Source of the DNA: Whitmania pigra
Taxonomy: Eukaryota; Annelida; Clitellata; Hirudinida; Haemopidae
Length of the DNA: 64,000 bases
Direction: 5' to 3'
Assembly: GCA_021613335.1 (NCBI GenBank)
Contig: JAJTWR010000254.1
Coordinates: 1,852,001-1,916,000 of the forward strand
Position 1 is the stretch's first letter. Each line of letters opens with the position of its first letter. The notes beneath the pieces were generated by a model that was not told the origin of the DNA, did no database searches, and saw only the letters and a list, made by a program, of their open reading frames with translations. Made by a program: the position numbers and the translations under genes. Shown here one piece after another: positions 12,179 through 23,830 of the stretch.

Positions 12179-13489
12179 ATGGAAGATGAGGAAATCCAAG
12201 ACTCTGGTATTGCTAACAGCAGAAGCAGACGTGTAAATGCAGGCTCGAAAATGTCAAAGTTGCTTGAAACCGAAGATGATGATGAGTTTTACAAGACCAC
12301 ATATGGAGGCTTCACAGAAGTAAATGCTACTCTTTGCACATTTTTGTTAATAATGTGAGCAATTTATTGTAAAATTATTCCCAGGAAGCAGATGACGAAG
12401 ATTATCATTCAGAAGACTCAAATTCAGATGCCACAGACTCTGATTTTGATATTAATGAAGAAGATGAAGTGAAAAGTGATGTTGAAAACGATAATGATCT
12501 CAAAGAAAAGAAGAAAATAGTATCAGTCTATAAGGTAATCAAAAGGTGATTAATGAAAAAGAATTATTAATTTATGAATTGAGTGGCAATTTCAGGACCC
12601 AAAAAAACAAGCAAAATCTGAGCTGCCTCCAAAACCAAAACTTTCAAAAGTTGAAAAGCCTCAAATTGAGATTGTTTGGGGTAATGATATTTTATTAGAA
12701 TGCATAACATTAAATCTCTAATTTTGATGCCTTCTTTGCAGAAAAGAAGTTTATTAGAAAATCTACGATGGAAAAATCCAAATGCACAGAAGGACTTCTA
12801 AAGCAGAGGGAGGCCAAAGCTGCGTTGGTGAAAATGTCAGGAGAGAAAAGAAAGGTGCCTGAGTATAGGAGACTGACACAAGAGGAGTTGCTTGCTGAGG
12901 CTAAAATCACTGAGGAGATTAATCTTGCATCTCTTGGTTAGAATAAGAATATAATAATTAAAGTAATGCAACCAAGCTAAAAGTACTACTTATGGCATTC
13001 AGAAACCTATCAAAAAATGGAGCTTGAAAAGAAGAAAGTGAGGTGCCACAGACATGTCAACTCTGGCCCTATGATCAAGTACCACTCTTTGACTATGCCA
13101 CTTGATTACCTTGGTGATGTCACAGTGGAGACAATCTCAGACCTCAGAAAGTTAGTTTGTGCAAATGAACAGAAGAAAGATAGGACAAGCAAAGCTAACA
13201 TTTATTCTCTTTCAGTGAAGTGAAGGATATGCCTGTCTCAGATAAATGCTCAAAGAACTTTGTGACCTTCACAGATGAAGAACTTTTTGAAAGGAATTTC
13301 CCTAATCAACAGCCTCACTCTCCTGTCCAAAAGAAATACTGTGCAGTCACTGGGTTGCCAGCAAAATATATAGACCCTCTTACACAGCTGCCCTATGCAA
13401 CCATTGACAGCTTCAAAACAATAAGGGAAGCCTACAGGCAAAACATGATTGAAAAACATGGTGACACAAAGAATTCCCTTGCATGTTAG
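12179..13489 (+). CDS. VPS72: VPS72/YL1, histone H2A.Z chaperone subunit
   Basis: VPS72 (YL1) is a nuclear subunit of the SRCAP (SWR1-type) and TIP60 remodelling complexes and binds H2A.Z-H2B. Six exons: 12179-12319, 12385-12534, 12596-12680, 12742-12936, 13003-13150, 13216-13489, totalling 331 codons (330 aa; human 364). The N-terminus has the conserved basic-then-acidic start (RSRRVNAGSKMSKLL, then DDDEFYKTTYGGF) and an Asp/Glu-rich histone-binding stretch at about residues 45-90. Further family motifs are LTQEELLAEAKITEE and ETYQKMELEKKK. The YL1 C-terminal domain spans about residues 281-313 (YCAVTGLPAKY, DPLTQLPYAT, FKTIREAY). The start codon is the first ATG after a splice acceptor at 12169. 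The gene appears intact. Confidence 0.96.
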
Positions 13490-13746
13490 ACAGTTGCAAA
13501 TTAAGAATTGTTTTAACAGATTTTCTACCTTTATTTTAAATCAAATTTTGAAAATGAGTGTAATTTTGATTGACACCACAAATGGGCTGTTGGGTGTTTA
13601 TAAAATTCCAATTTTTAATGACTTGACTTGTGTAACTTGGACCTGGAATTGCTTATGGACTTCTATAAAAATCATAAACATGCTAGTAGTTGTAAATTTA
13701 AATTTTATTTGAGTGCACAAAATGATACCATAGTGAAATATAGGCA

Positions 13747-14279
13747 CTAAAACAAGTAAATCCCCTGATTTAGTTCTTCCAATTGAGTGAGTGGGACAAA
13801 ATCAATTGCTGAAACAAAAATTTTGCAGACAAAAATAAAATTAATTCGATACGACCATTGAAAAAGGTCATTTTTAACTGATGATTTGAGCTGTTCAGAG
13901 CACAATGGGCCTTGACACAACGCAGCCAATGTAAAATTTTCACAATCCACACTGGAATCGTTATGCTTGAACTCATAGATGGGCCAAAAAGATGAAGCAT
14001 TTTACGACTTGTGTAGAGAGGCCAACTCATCCAAAACGGAGTGGAGCCTCTCATCAAAAATTTGGTAATGAAGTAATTGTTCAGCTCTTTCTTTAAAAAT
14101 GTCTTTAAGGCATGATAAAAATGCAAGACAGCAAAGATTAGCCCAAAACGACCTATGACATTGTTAACGATTTTAGGAAAACATTTGGTGGTGCCATGAA
14201 AATAGTTTGGTGTGTCTGAACCTCTTTTGAATGATGGGAATTGAATAATTTGCCCTCTTAACACCCACAATCTGATCAT
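13747..14279 (-). other. unassigned minus-strand coding-like segment
   Basis: Between VPS72 and PSMG3 one minus-strand frame stays open for 169 codons (14279-13770). A second frame reads as more natural protein in pieces, such as FKERAEQLLHYQIFDERL and DCENFTLAALCQGPL, but is broken by a stop near 14006. I recognise no family. It could be a decayed exon of another gene or a transposon scrap. No start, splice pattern or domain supports a specific model. Confidence 0.25.
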
Positions 14280-14404
14280 TTGCCTACTCGACTTTACCTT
14301 CTTTTAAGTTCTTTGCTGTACTTAAGTTATAAAACGTTTCCTCCAACAAACCCCAAGTAAATAACTGATTATGCAAATGTATTGGCATATCCAATATAAA
14401 CTTG

Positions 14405-14410
14405 TTTATT
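14405..14410 (-). terminator. PSMG3 polyadenylation signal AATAAA
   Basis: On the minus strand an AATAAA hexamer lies about 24 bases beyond the PSMG3 stop codon, a typical distance for a metazoan polyadenylation signal. Confidence 0.6.
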
Positions 14411-14433
14411 ACTCATGCAGCTTATTACTTTTT

Positions 14434-14983
14434 TCACCAACATTTACAATCAGTTAAAAGTTTGGAAAATTCTTTTACAGCACTTGGAGACTTTTCCTTC
14501 AATGCTAAATTAAACAAAACAGGTTTGCTTGAATCAATGTGAGATGCCAGGTTCCTGGCGACAACATGGCTTAAAACCTGAAAGAAAAGTAGTTTTAATG
14601 TCTGCTCAAAGCATGCCACATAAAATGACTAAATACATCATCTTCTCCAAATAAAACATTCGTTAAGTAAATGGGTAACGCTTCTGATCCATCAAGGGCC
14701 GTCTCTTTTTTTACTTGGATCTAAATGAACGTATTTCGTTGTCAACATATAAACCAAAATTTTAAAAAATCAACCAACCATTGTACCCAGCTTCCCGTAC
14801 TGGGTTACGACAACCAATATCATATTATCATAATTGCAACAAAAAACATCCGTGGGGACATTATTTACTTCAGCGCTGACCTGAAAATAAAAGTTTCAAA
14901 CATAACCGCAAAAATTAGGATGGGCATGGTAATAGATGGAGAACCTGGGCTGTATTCAGGACTTGTTCGTCGGTCCCATCCAT
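14434..14983 (-). CDS. PSMG3: proteasome assembly chaperone 3
   Basis: PSMG3 (PAC3) works with PSMG4 in the cytoplasm to assemble the alpha ring of the 20S proteasome. Four exons on the minus strand: 14983-14945, 14880-14779, 14720-14637, 14577-14434. They total 123 codons, a 122-aa protein, the same length as human PSMG3. Family features are the strand ILVVVTQYGKLGTM at about residues 34-47, YLTNVLFGEDD, VARNLASHI, and the ending CKCW (human CQVW). The start ATG (MDGTDEQV) gives the short N-terminus usual for the family. All introns are phase 0. The gene is convergent with VPS72. Confidence 0.93.
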
Positions 14984-16922
14984 ATCGTGTCAGATATACC
15001 GTATGGCAAAGATGTAATAACGCCACTCAATTTTCTATTCATAATCCAACAACACTCATATGAAAGAGCATGAAACTGTTAATTACAATTGGGAAATTCA
15101 AAGTAAAATCAATAATATTTTGAAATTAAATAGTAATGATTAAATAGTAGATAAAAGTGTCATTTTGCTAAAAATGCTGTGAAGAGGTTAGTTCGCATTC
15201 AGGGCTCAAAATTTTTGTCCAGGCTCAACGCCTCCTATTAATACTGATCAACAACGAACAGCGTTTCGCGGATATCTTGATATACATTACCCGCTTAGTC
15301 TATTTAAACACGCGGATTTCACTTGTCTTCCGCCAGCAGAGATAATTGTAAAAGCTTATTCTTTAACTTTGCCGAAGTTAGCAGACACTCAACTTTATTT
15401 TCAATTGCGAAGTTTTAAATTATAATATTTGGAAACTATGTTTCATAAGCTTTAAAACTTTTTAAAAAAATGTTCAAATATCAATTTTAGTAAGACTTTC
15501 CGTTTTTAAATTATTATTGTCAAGTGTGCCATTACATGTCACTCAACATTATTTTTATTAAGCTCCGTGTGCCAACCCTCAACTGTGTAAAAAAGAAAGT
15601 CTTACAAATTTTAATGTATTCTATCAATATTTACTGGTGGTCGCTCAACGCTGATAAAGTTTTATGATTAGGTTGAATTGTTGACCCACAATTATTTCAA
15701 GAGGAATTAACGGTTCAAAGCAATAAAAATAATTCAATTACTTAAAATGTCATGATTTATGTCTATTATTGTATATTAATGTCTATTATTTGTCTGGTAC
15801 GTCTGAAAATATAGTGTTTACGATTCTTATCGAATTTGTTACTGTAGCAATAAGGGTCACGGCAATGTTTCTGTATCACCTACAGCTGTTTTTGTTCCTC
15901 CTGAATGGTTAGAACCCCATTGTACTTTCTCAGCAACTTCACTGACGGCTTTAAAATGTCTCACTTTCTGTTGACTTTGTTGACAATGTTGTCATTGTTA
16001 TTGTTCCACATGTTAGGACTGATGGTCATGAAATTATGTGATGTATGTTAATCTGGGCTGGCGTTAAACTGCCGGACCTGAGAGGATACTTAGTATTTTT
16101 CCAATTTTTGTTTGATATAATTAATGCTATAAGATACTTATTAAAATGATTTTAAATTAAATTTAAACAAACGGCTTTGTATTTTAAAATTTGTCTTTAA
16201 TTTTTGTAAAGTTAATATTAAATTTTGTCTTTGGTGTTAACTTTTTAAGTTTGTAAATAAGTCATAAAGATTGTGGGTTTCAATTTAAAGTTAGAGTTTA
16301 ATTATGGTTTTTAAAGGAGGTATTTTAAAGAATTTTATAAACGCGCTTACAAGATTAACTTCTGCCAAAAGATTTAGTTTAAAAGGATTTATTTTGTTAA
16401 TCCTTTTTGCAGTGTTGTAAAAAGTACCGCCTTTCAGTAATTAAGTAAAAGCAAAAGTAATACCTCAAAAATTTACTTAAGTAAAAGTTAAAGTATTTGT
16501 TAAAAGATGTACTTAAGTAAAAGTTAAACGTTATAGCAATTACAAGTTACTTAAAAAGTAAAAGTACTTATGCCACCGTTATTGTTATCATACATAATTT
16601 CATACTATTTAAGTGTCTATGTATCAATTGTCGGTACTAACTGCTAGTACTTACAGTCATTAAGTAATTAAGCAATAAAATTTGAACTGAGGAAAGTGTT
16701 TTTATTCTTTATTTACAATCACAAATGTTTGTTAACTTTCAACATAACTAAGTTCTAGTCCGACGGCTGCTCAATTGTTGAGCAGGATGGTCTAACATCA
16801 AAACTGTAATTATAAATCGTTGACAAATTGTCAGGTCGGAGTGGGAGGAATGGATGCAAAATGGCACACACACTCACATATCGAATGGCCGAGTCAGAAA
16901 GGCCTTATACTCCGAGGTGTGT
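14984..16922. other. intergenic; hAT-like repeat near 16.42-16.57 kb
   Basis: No gene is seen. The PSMG3 promoter presumably lies just above 14983. Around 16412-16572 a segment begins CAGTGTTGTAAAAAGTACC and carries repeated AAGTAAAAGTTAAAGTA-type motifs, ending near GTACTTATGCCACCG. This matches the style of hAT-type non-autonomous elements, whose ends start CAGTG.TGTAAA. I could not find a clear 8-base duplication. Confidence 0.4.
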
Positions 16923-16936
16923 ACGTGGGTTGCGAG

Positions 16937-17105
16937 GGTGCGCCCGCATGGCCTAACGGTTAAGGCTGCGCCTCTCACGATGGCAGCACGGGATTCGAGA
17001 CCCGCTGCGGGAGCACCGTCCTAATCATCTAGATATGCAACAGACGTGAATAAAACATTACTTTTCTGAGTTATGCAACGGACTATAATCAAATAAATAA
17101 ATAAA
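16937..17105 (+). mobile_element. tRNA-derived SINE with perfect target duplication
   Basis: A 169-base element with a tRNA-like head, an unrelated body and an (AAAT)n tail. The head contains an RNA polymerase III A box (TGGCCTAACGG, 16949-16959) and B box (GGGATTCGAGACCC, 16990-17003). The loop CTCTCAC resembles that of tRNA-Glu(CTC), so a Glu tRNA ancestor is likely. It is flanked by identical 14-base duplications, ACGTGGGTTGCGAG, at 16923-16936 and 17106-17119, the signature of LINE-driven insertion. The acceptor stem does not pair properly, so it is not a working tRNA gene. Confidence 0.88.
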
Positions 17106-17119
17106 ACGTGGGTTGCGAG

Positions 17120-17962
17120 CAAAGTGTCGCAGGACTTGATTATTAATGGCTTTAGAAAGGCTGGCAGTAAGTCTACAGGAGAGGAGGTAAGAGACCACCC
17201 GGATGATGAACTAGAAACGCGATCCAGCAAGAACCGAAAATGAATATGAAGACTGTGTGACCTTTGACGGATTTGAAGGCTTAGCTGATGATGAGGAATA
17301 ATTATTGGTCTTTTGATTGATTTTTTGAATGTGCATTATGTCTGTTAATAAATTGTTTACAAATTGTTACGCGACTGTAAGCATATATTCTTTATGTAAT
17401 GCGTTAACTCCCAACCAATTATAAGCTATTTAATTTAAAAATATAGTCTAAGGTTTTTACAAAAAATTATCAAAAGTCTGTGCTATCATTTATATTTGTT
17501 ATTTTGATTGGTAGGAAATCATGTAAATTTAATTTAGCATAACACGCATAAGCAGGGGGTGCGCGGTACGTAAAATCGAACATAACGCGCTTGTAATATG
17601 GGTGAAAATACGGTAATTTAATGTTTTTATGTTGGCTGCAATTATTTTAATATTAACCCTTTTGAAGATCATTTGATATTCATCTAAAAAAAGATCACCT
17701 AAAAGAAATAATGAACCGAGGCCTTTCTCTGAGAAGCCAGAGTCGCCTTTGTTGTGGTATTAACAATTTTTGATAATGGAGCCGGAGTACATTGAACATG
17801 TTTTGACGTCGTTAAGGGATTCGCTCAGTTGATTTTTAATCAGAAAATAATAGGGCAATCGATCTGTTCCTTACGTTGTCTAATATGTTCCGTAGTCTAT
17901 CAACGTTTTCAATTAATGAACATGGTTAAGCCTGTGTGTTTGTGTTTTATTAACGTCCGTTT
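17120..17962. other. intergenic, no gene seen
   Basis: AT-rich sequence between the SINE and its inverted relative. No credible exon or repeat family is recognised. Confidence 0.4.
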
Positions 17963-18013
17963 CATATCTAGATGATTAGGACGGTGCTCCCGCAGCGGGG
18001 TTTGAATCCGATG
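17963..18013 (-). mobile_element. inverted SINE fragment
   Basis: Read on the minus strand, this matches the centre of the SINE at 16937-17105: the B-box region, GCTGCGGGAGCACCGTCC and TAATCATCTAGATATG. The head and tail are missing. Confidence 0.7.
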
Positions 18014-18459
18014 GTTGAGCTTTTCTGATGGTGTGCTTATATATATATATAATATATATATAATATATCACCAAGTGACCCAGCAATACATATGTATATA
18101 TTATATTATCCAATCATATCAATTTATAATAAATAATTTAGGTATTTTGTTTAGTGCCTGCTAATTCTAATTATTAAATATTATCATTCGTCAGTTAAGG
18201 TTTTAATTGTTTTTCTAATTTTCTGCTCTAAAATAATAATTCATTACAGTTTTACTGAGAAATGCTCGTTAAAATAATCCACAGGTTGAATGCTTTCTTG
18301 ACAACTGCCAAATAATAACCAATTTTATTTGATCCACGGAGGATAAAATAATAGAACTTTGTTAAATAAAATTTAAAATAACATTCTGGAATCTGTTTAA
18401 AATTAATTTCTATTTTAAACTCAACGACTCATTTTAATTCTTCAAAGTTTCTTCATCGA
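18014..18459. other. intergenic, left flank of the foldback element
   Basis: AT-rich sequence with an (AT)n run at about 18041-18066. It ends with the 9-base target sequence CTTCATCGA at 18451-18459. No gene is seen. Confidence 0.5.
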
Positions 18460-18944
18460 ACTGGAGTAATCGCAGTTTAATATCTATACAGACATTCCTT
18501 AGTAAACAAAGATAAACCACGCCCCCCTATTATAATAATAAATTATGTATATGTTGAAATAAAACAAAACAAATTATTTCAACACAAAACGTTGTTTAAT
18601 TATTAAAAAATTAGTGAAAATTTATAATATATATGTATTTAGAATATCTGTGTCACTTAAGATAGTTACACATAATGAATGTCGCTTTTGTTAAATATTC
18701 AAAATGCTATTCCAAAATTAAATTTAATTTACTTTTAACCGTATATATATAAATATTTTAATTTGACAAAATTGTTTCAAATTATAAATATATTTTATAT
18801 GCTCCCAATATCAATATGTACTCGGAGAGCTATAAAGGGATTTTTAACCGGGCTAATTAATGAACATTAACAAAAAACAAATAACACACAAAAACAGGTT
18901 ATTTAAACTACACATATAAATGATGCAAGTGTTGAAATAATATT

Positions 18945-20560
18945 GAGCGTCTATAGCCCACCAATATCCATATTGAGAGCTAAAAATAGATTCTGAATAT
19001 CAAGACTCTTTAAGCCATATAGATAATGAGGCTAGCTTGTCAAGCTATGAACCAATATTATAATGAGTGCCTCTTTCCTATAGCCCACCAATATCCATAT
19101 TGAGAGCTAAAAATAGATTCTGAATATCAAGACTCTTTAAGCCATATAGATAATGAGGCTAGCTTGTCAAGCTATGAACCAATATTATAATGAGTGCCTC
19201 TTTCCTATAGCCCACCAATATCCATATTGAGAGCTAAAAATAGATTCTGAATATCAAGACTCTTTAAGCCATATAGATAATGAGGCTAGCTTGTCAAGCG
19301 TTGAACTAATATTATAATGAGTGCCTCTTTCCATATAGCCCACCAATATCCATATTGAGAGCTAAAAATAGATTCTGAATATCAAGACTCTTTAAGCCAT
19401 ATAGATAATGAAGCTAGTTTGACAAGCTATGAACCAATATTATAATGAGTGTCTCTTTCCTATAGCCCACCAATATCCATATTGAGAGCTAAAAATAGAT
19501 TCTGAATATCAAGACTCTTTACGCTATACAAATAATGAGGCTAGTGTAATATTAATATTATAATGAGCGTCCTTTTTCCCTAGCCCACCAATATCTATAT
19601 TGAGAGCTAAAAATAGATTCTGAATATCAAGACTCTTTAAGCCATATAGATAATGAGGCTAGTTTGACAAGCTATGAACCAATATTATAATGAGTGCCTC
19701 TTTCCTATAGCCCACCAATATCCATATTGAGAGCTAAAAATAGATTCTGAATATCAAGACTCTTTAAGCCATATAGATAATGAGGCTAGCTTGTCAAGCG
19801 TTGAACCAATATTATAATGAGTGCCTCTTTCCTATAGCCCACCAATATCCATATGGCGAGCTAAAAATAGATTCTGAATATCAAGACTCTTTACGCTATA
19901 CAAATAATGAGGCTAGTGTAATATTAATATTATAATGAGCGGTCCTTTTCCATAGCCAAACAATATCCATATTGAGAGCTAAAAATAGATTCTGAATATC
20001 AAGACTCTTTAAGCCATATAGATAATGAGGCTAGCTTGTCAAGCGTTGAACCACTATTATAATGAGTGCCTCTTTCCTATTGCTCACCAATATCCATATT
20101 GAGAGCTAAAAATAGATTCTGAATATCAAGACTCTTTAAGCCATATAGATAATGAGGCTAGCTTGTCAAGCGTTGAACCAATATTATAATGAGTGACTCT
20201 TTCCTATAGCCCACCAATATCCATATGGAGAGCTAAAAATAGATTCTGAATATCAAGACTCTTTACGCTATACAAATAATGAGGCTAGTGTAATATTAAT
20301 ATTATAATGAGCGGTCCTTTTCCATAGCCAACCAATATCCATATTGAGAGCTAAAAATAGATTCTGAATATCAAGACTCTTTAAGCCATATAGATAATGA
20401 GGCTAGCTTGTCAAGCGTTGAACCACTATTATAATGAGTGCCTCTTTCCTATTGCTCACCAATATCCATATTGAGAGCTATAAATAGATTTTGAATATCA
20501 AGACTCTTTACGCTATACAGATAATGTGGCTAATGTTGAATTAATATTACAATGAGCAGA
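18945..20560 (+). repeat. left satellite array of the foldback element
   Basis: About 13 tandem copies of a unit containing CCACCAATATCCATATTGAG, AGATTCTGAATATCAAGACTC and ATAATGAGGCTAG. Unit starts (cccacc motif) fall at about 18957, 19084, 19211, 19339, 19466, 19584, 19711, 19838, 19956, 20083, 20210, 20328 and 20455. Long units are about 127 bases. Short units are about 118 bases and lack the CTTGTCAAGC segment, carrying GTAATATTAATATT instead. From 19466 on, the order is long-long-short with a 372-base higher-order period. Confidence 0.92.
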
Positions 20561-20628
20561 GTTATGACGGCAGATCTCTATTGGGGCGCAGGGAAACACA
20601 AAATTTGAATTTGAGGACGCTTTTTTCA

Positions 20629-20750
20629 TTGGGGGTCGTCAACAAAAGATGTCCGCAAAAAACCTTAACTTTAATTTTTAATTTGTGTCACGTTACATAG
20701 AGGTTTACCCCCTCCCCCTCGAGCGTGACATACTTTATGGACGGTCCCAA
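20629..20750. mobile_element. small inverted-repeat element in the foldback core
   Basis: The left end GGGGGTCGTCAACAAAAGATGTC and the reverse complement of the right end, GGGACCGTCCATAAAGTATG, are similar. The right end matches a very common eukaryotic terminal-repeat style (GGG.CCGTCCATAAAGTA). This suggests a ~120-base miniature element inserted in the core. No clear target duplication was found. Confidence 0.4.
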
Positions 20751-23110
20751 AATTATCAATAAAATTATATTTAAGAAATAAAAATAAAATCAATAAAAAT
20801 ATAAATTATGTCGTTTTTATTTCGCAAAAAGCAATTGCTCTCCCCTCTCAGTATTCTTAGTATGCTTTTGAAGCCCCCCCACTTGCGAGCTTTTTTGAAT
20901 GACCCCTTGTCCTAAGGTCTACTTACGATTAGACCAAGGTTTTATTTTTTAATGCATATATTCCGTGCTAAGAATTAAATCTATATCTTTAAATCTTTCT
21001 TGTCAGATCGATTACGTTGAGCTTATCTAATCAATAGGCGATAGAAAGTATAGTGTGTTTAAAAGTGAACAATATTGAAATGAATATATTAGGGTAAAAT
21101 TGCATTCAAATCCTTTCAATAATACATTCTAAAGTACAAGTACTAAAATTAAATATCACCCATGACTTGGAGACAAACACGTCTGAAGTTGAATTTCTAA
21201 CTACATATATTTAGCAAGATATTAATAAAAACGTGTTTAAAACAAACATTCATTTTCGTTTAAGAATCACTTTATAAAAGTATAGGTAATTACAATCTAA
21301 CTAACATTATAATCATAGAAAAAAACGTTTGAACGTTATATTAAGAAAGATATAATAAATGTTCTGCAGAACATACAAGTGCCTAAAATCTCGACTTCAA
21401 CCAATTTTAGAGAACCCATTCTTTTAAGCATATTAGAAAATGAAGTTTTCTTCCATAATCTGAAGTTTGACCTTCCAATTCAAATTAGTTTGAGAAATAT
21501 TCACCATAAAGTAGTCAATCGAGAAACATGCACGACCTGAGATTCCAAATCTACTAGTGGGTAATGTAAATCTTAGTGACATTTTTCATAATCTGGTGTA
21601 TTATAAAAATAATAAAATTTTTAAAACATAACGTAGAATAATAGAATCTAATAAAACATTAATTATTAATTACTAATTATTATTTTTTTTATTAATTCTA
21701 ATAAATACCGAAATAACTGGGTTATTATTGGTTAAAAGCTAAATTTCAACATTTTATATAGTTTATTGTATACATTATTTTTAACATAAAAGACTTTAAA
21801 ACAAGAAAAGCTTTCCGTGACAGCAAACCTACTTTTTCCAAGATTTCTTTGAAATGCGTTTATTCGTTCCGCATAATTAAAAAGGAATCGTAGCCTAAAC
21901 TCAAAATCGTTAGTTGATGCAATTTATTATTATTAACTACAAAACAAAAAATTATTAAAACGATGTAAATAATAACTAGTATTATTCAACCGACAAAAAA
22001 AATATCAGCCTTGAACAACCTATTCATTAAAGGAGGTATGGTCAAAGCAATTAAATGACTAGTTGATGAATGACAGATCAAATCAGAAAGAAATGAACAC
22101 ATCCATACTTGTGGATGATGTTACTCATTATTACTGTTATTTTTATTACTATTGGAATTTGCAACAACACATCCTAGTCATTTCAGCTTTTTTAGCGGAC
22201 AAACCCTCGCACAATCTGAGGAGGCCTTTATTTGCTTCTAGCCAAAAGTCACGGGGCCAAACCCTCATAAATCATGACAAGATGATGTTTTTTTTCCATC
22301 TAGTCTAAAGTCGGGGGACAACGTACCTGGTCCTAGTCATCTCCAAAATGACGTCATCAGACATTTTAAATGGTTTCATATAAAAAACCACTTACAAAGA
22401 GCCATGTTAGAGTAACCAAATAACAAGTTGTCGGAGCAGTTGTAGCGAGAGCCAATCAGCATGCAGCGCTCATATTTATTTATTTGATGAAAGTCCATTG
22501 CATAACTAAGAGCTTATAAAAACAATGTCTGCTTATAACTTTATACAAAGGATTTTATATATACGTGAAAAGTTATCATCGGTATATTGCAGGAGACGTC
22601 TATAAAAGACGTCCGTAAAAATTGCAGATTTTGTCTCCCATCGCCTTCCTCCGCAAACGTCCGCTATTTTACGGACGAAGGCATTTTTTGCCAACCCAAA
22701 CATTTCCTAAGAACTTACTTCAATGAATAAGCAATTATTTTTGTTTCAAGAATCCAATTGTTGCAGTTCATTAAAATTTGTAACCAATAATGTAATTTTT
22801 ATTTGTCTTTTGTTGATTCACCGAAGATTTTTGTATTGTTTTTAGTTGTTTGAATTCGTTTATTTAAAAATTCTGGACAAGAAACAAAAAAATATACGTT
22901 GTATCCCAAGGGATATAATTCCTGTCAAAATGATTAGTATAGTAACAACATAACCCTGCTGTCAAGTTTGTAGCATAAAAACAAAACGAATTTGAATCAA
23001 AGCTGTTAAGCGTAAATAACTTGAAAAATAAGTGTCTGATGACAAATAGATTAGTATTGTGAGAAAGATAAATTAAATTTCTTCAGAAGTAAACCTTAGA
23101 CTTACAATAT
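20751..23110. other. foldback core, no genes
   Basis: Non-coding AT-rich core. At about 22196-22320 there are two related units built on GG(A/C)CAAACCCTC and TCTAGYCWAAAGTC. A similar unit occurs outside the element at about 53340-53410. At 22590-22690 there are short GACGTCCG palindromic motifs. No transposase or other protein is recognisable. Confidence 0.5.
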
Positions 23111-23111
23111 T

Positions 23112-23830
23112 GGTTCAAGCTAGCCTCATTATCTGTATAGCGTAAAGAGTCTTGATATTCAGAATCTATTTATAGCTCTCAATATGGATATTGGTGGGCT
23201 ACAGGAAAGAGGTACTCATTATAATATTGTTCATAGCTTGTCAAACTAGCCTCATTATCTATATGGCTTAAAGAGTCTTGATATTCAAAATCTATTTTTA
23301 GCTCTCAATATGGATATTGGTGGGCTATAGGAAAGAGGCACTCATTATAATATTGGTTCATAGCTTGTCAAACTAACCTCATTATCTATATCGCTTAAAG
23401 AGTCTTGATATTCAGAATCTATTTTTAGATCTCAATATAGATATTGGTGGGCTAGGAAAAAGGGACGCTCATTATAATATTAATATTACACTAGCCTCAT
23501 TATTTGTATAGCGTAAAGAGTCTTGATATTCAGAATCTATTTTTAGCTCTCAATATGGATATTGGTGGGCTATAGGAAAGAGGCACTCATTATAATATTG
23601 GTTCAACGCTTGACAAGCTAGCCTCATTATCTATATGGCTTAAAGAGTCTTGATATTCAGAATCTATTTTTAGCTCGCCATATGGATATTGGTGGGCTAT
23701 AGGAAAGAGGCACTCATTATAATATTAGTTCAACGCTTGAACTTCATTATCTGTATGGCTTAAAGAGTCTTGATGTTCAGAATCTATTTTTAGCTCTCAA
23801 TATGGATATTGATGGGCTATAGACGCTCAA
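23112..23830 (-). repeat. right satellite array of the foldback element
   Basis: About six copies of the same ~127/118-base unit as the left arm, in inverted orientation. Both long and short types are present. The inner boundary (GGCTATAGACGCTCAATATT at about 23813-23832) is the exact mirror of the left boundary near 18945. Confidence 0.9.

Noticed and set aside
14725..15063. 112-codon plus-strand frame
   Set aside because: It is antisense to PSMG3 exons 1 and 2, which have clear family similarity and consistent splice phases.
16937..17020. Functional tRNA gene
   Set aside because: A and B boxes are present, but the acceptor and anticodon stems do not pair, and the unit is flanked by target duplications and a SINE tail.
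18945..20560. CRISPR-like array
   Set aside because: The units are contiguous ~127-base tandem copies with no unique spacers, in an animal genome.
22063..22308. Plus-strand frame in the foldback core as a transposase remnant
   Set aside because: The sequence is low-complexity and overlaps a tandem non-coding repeat; no transposase motif is present.
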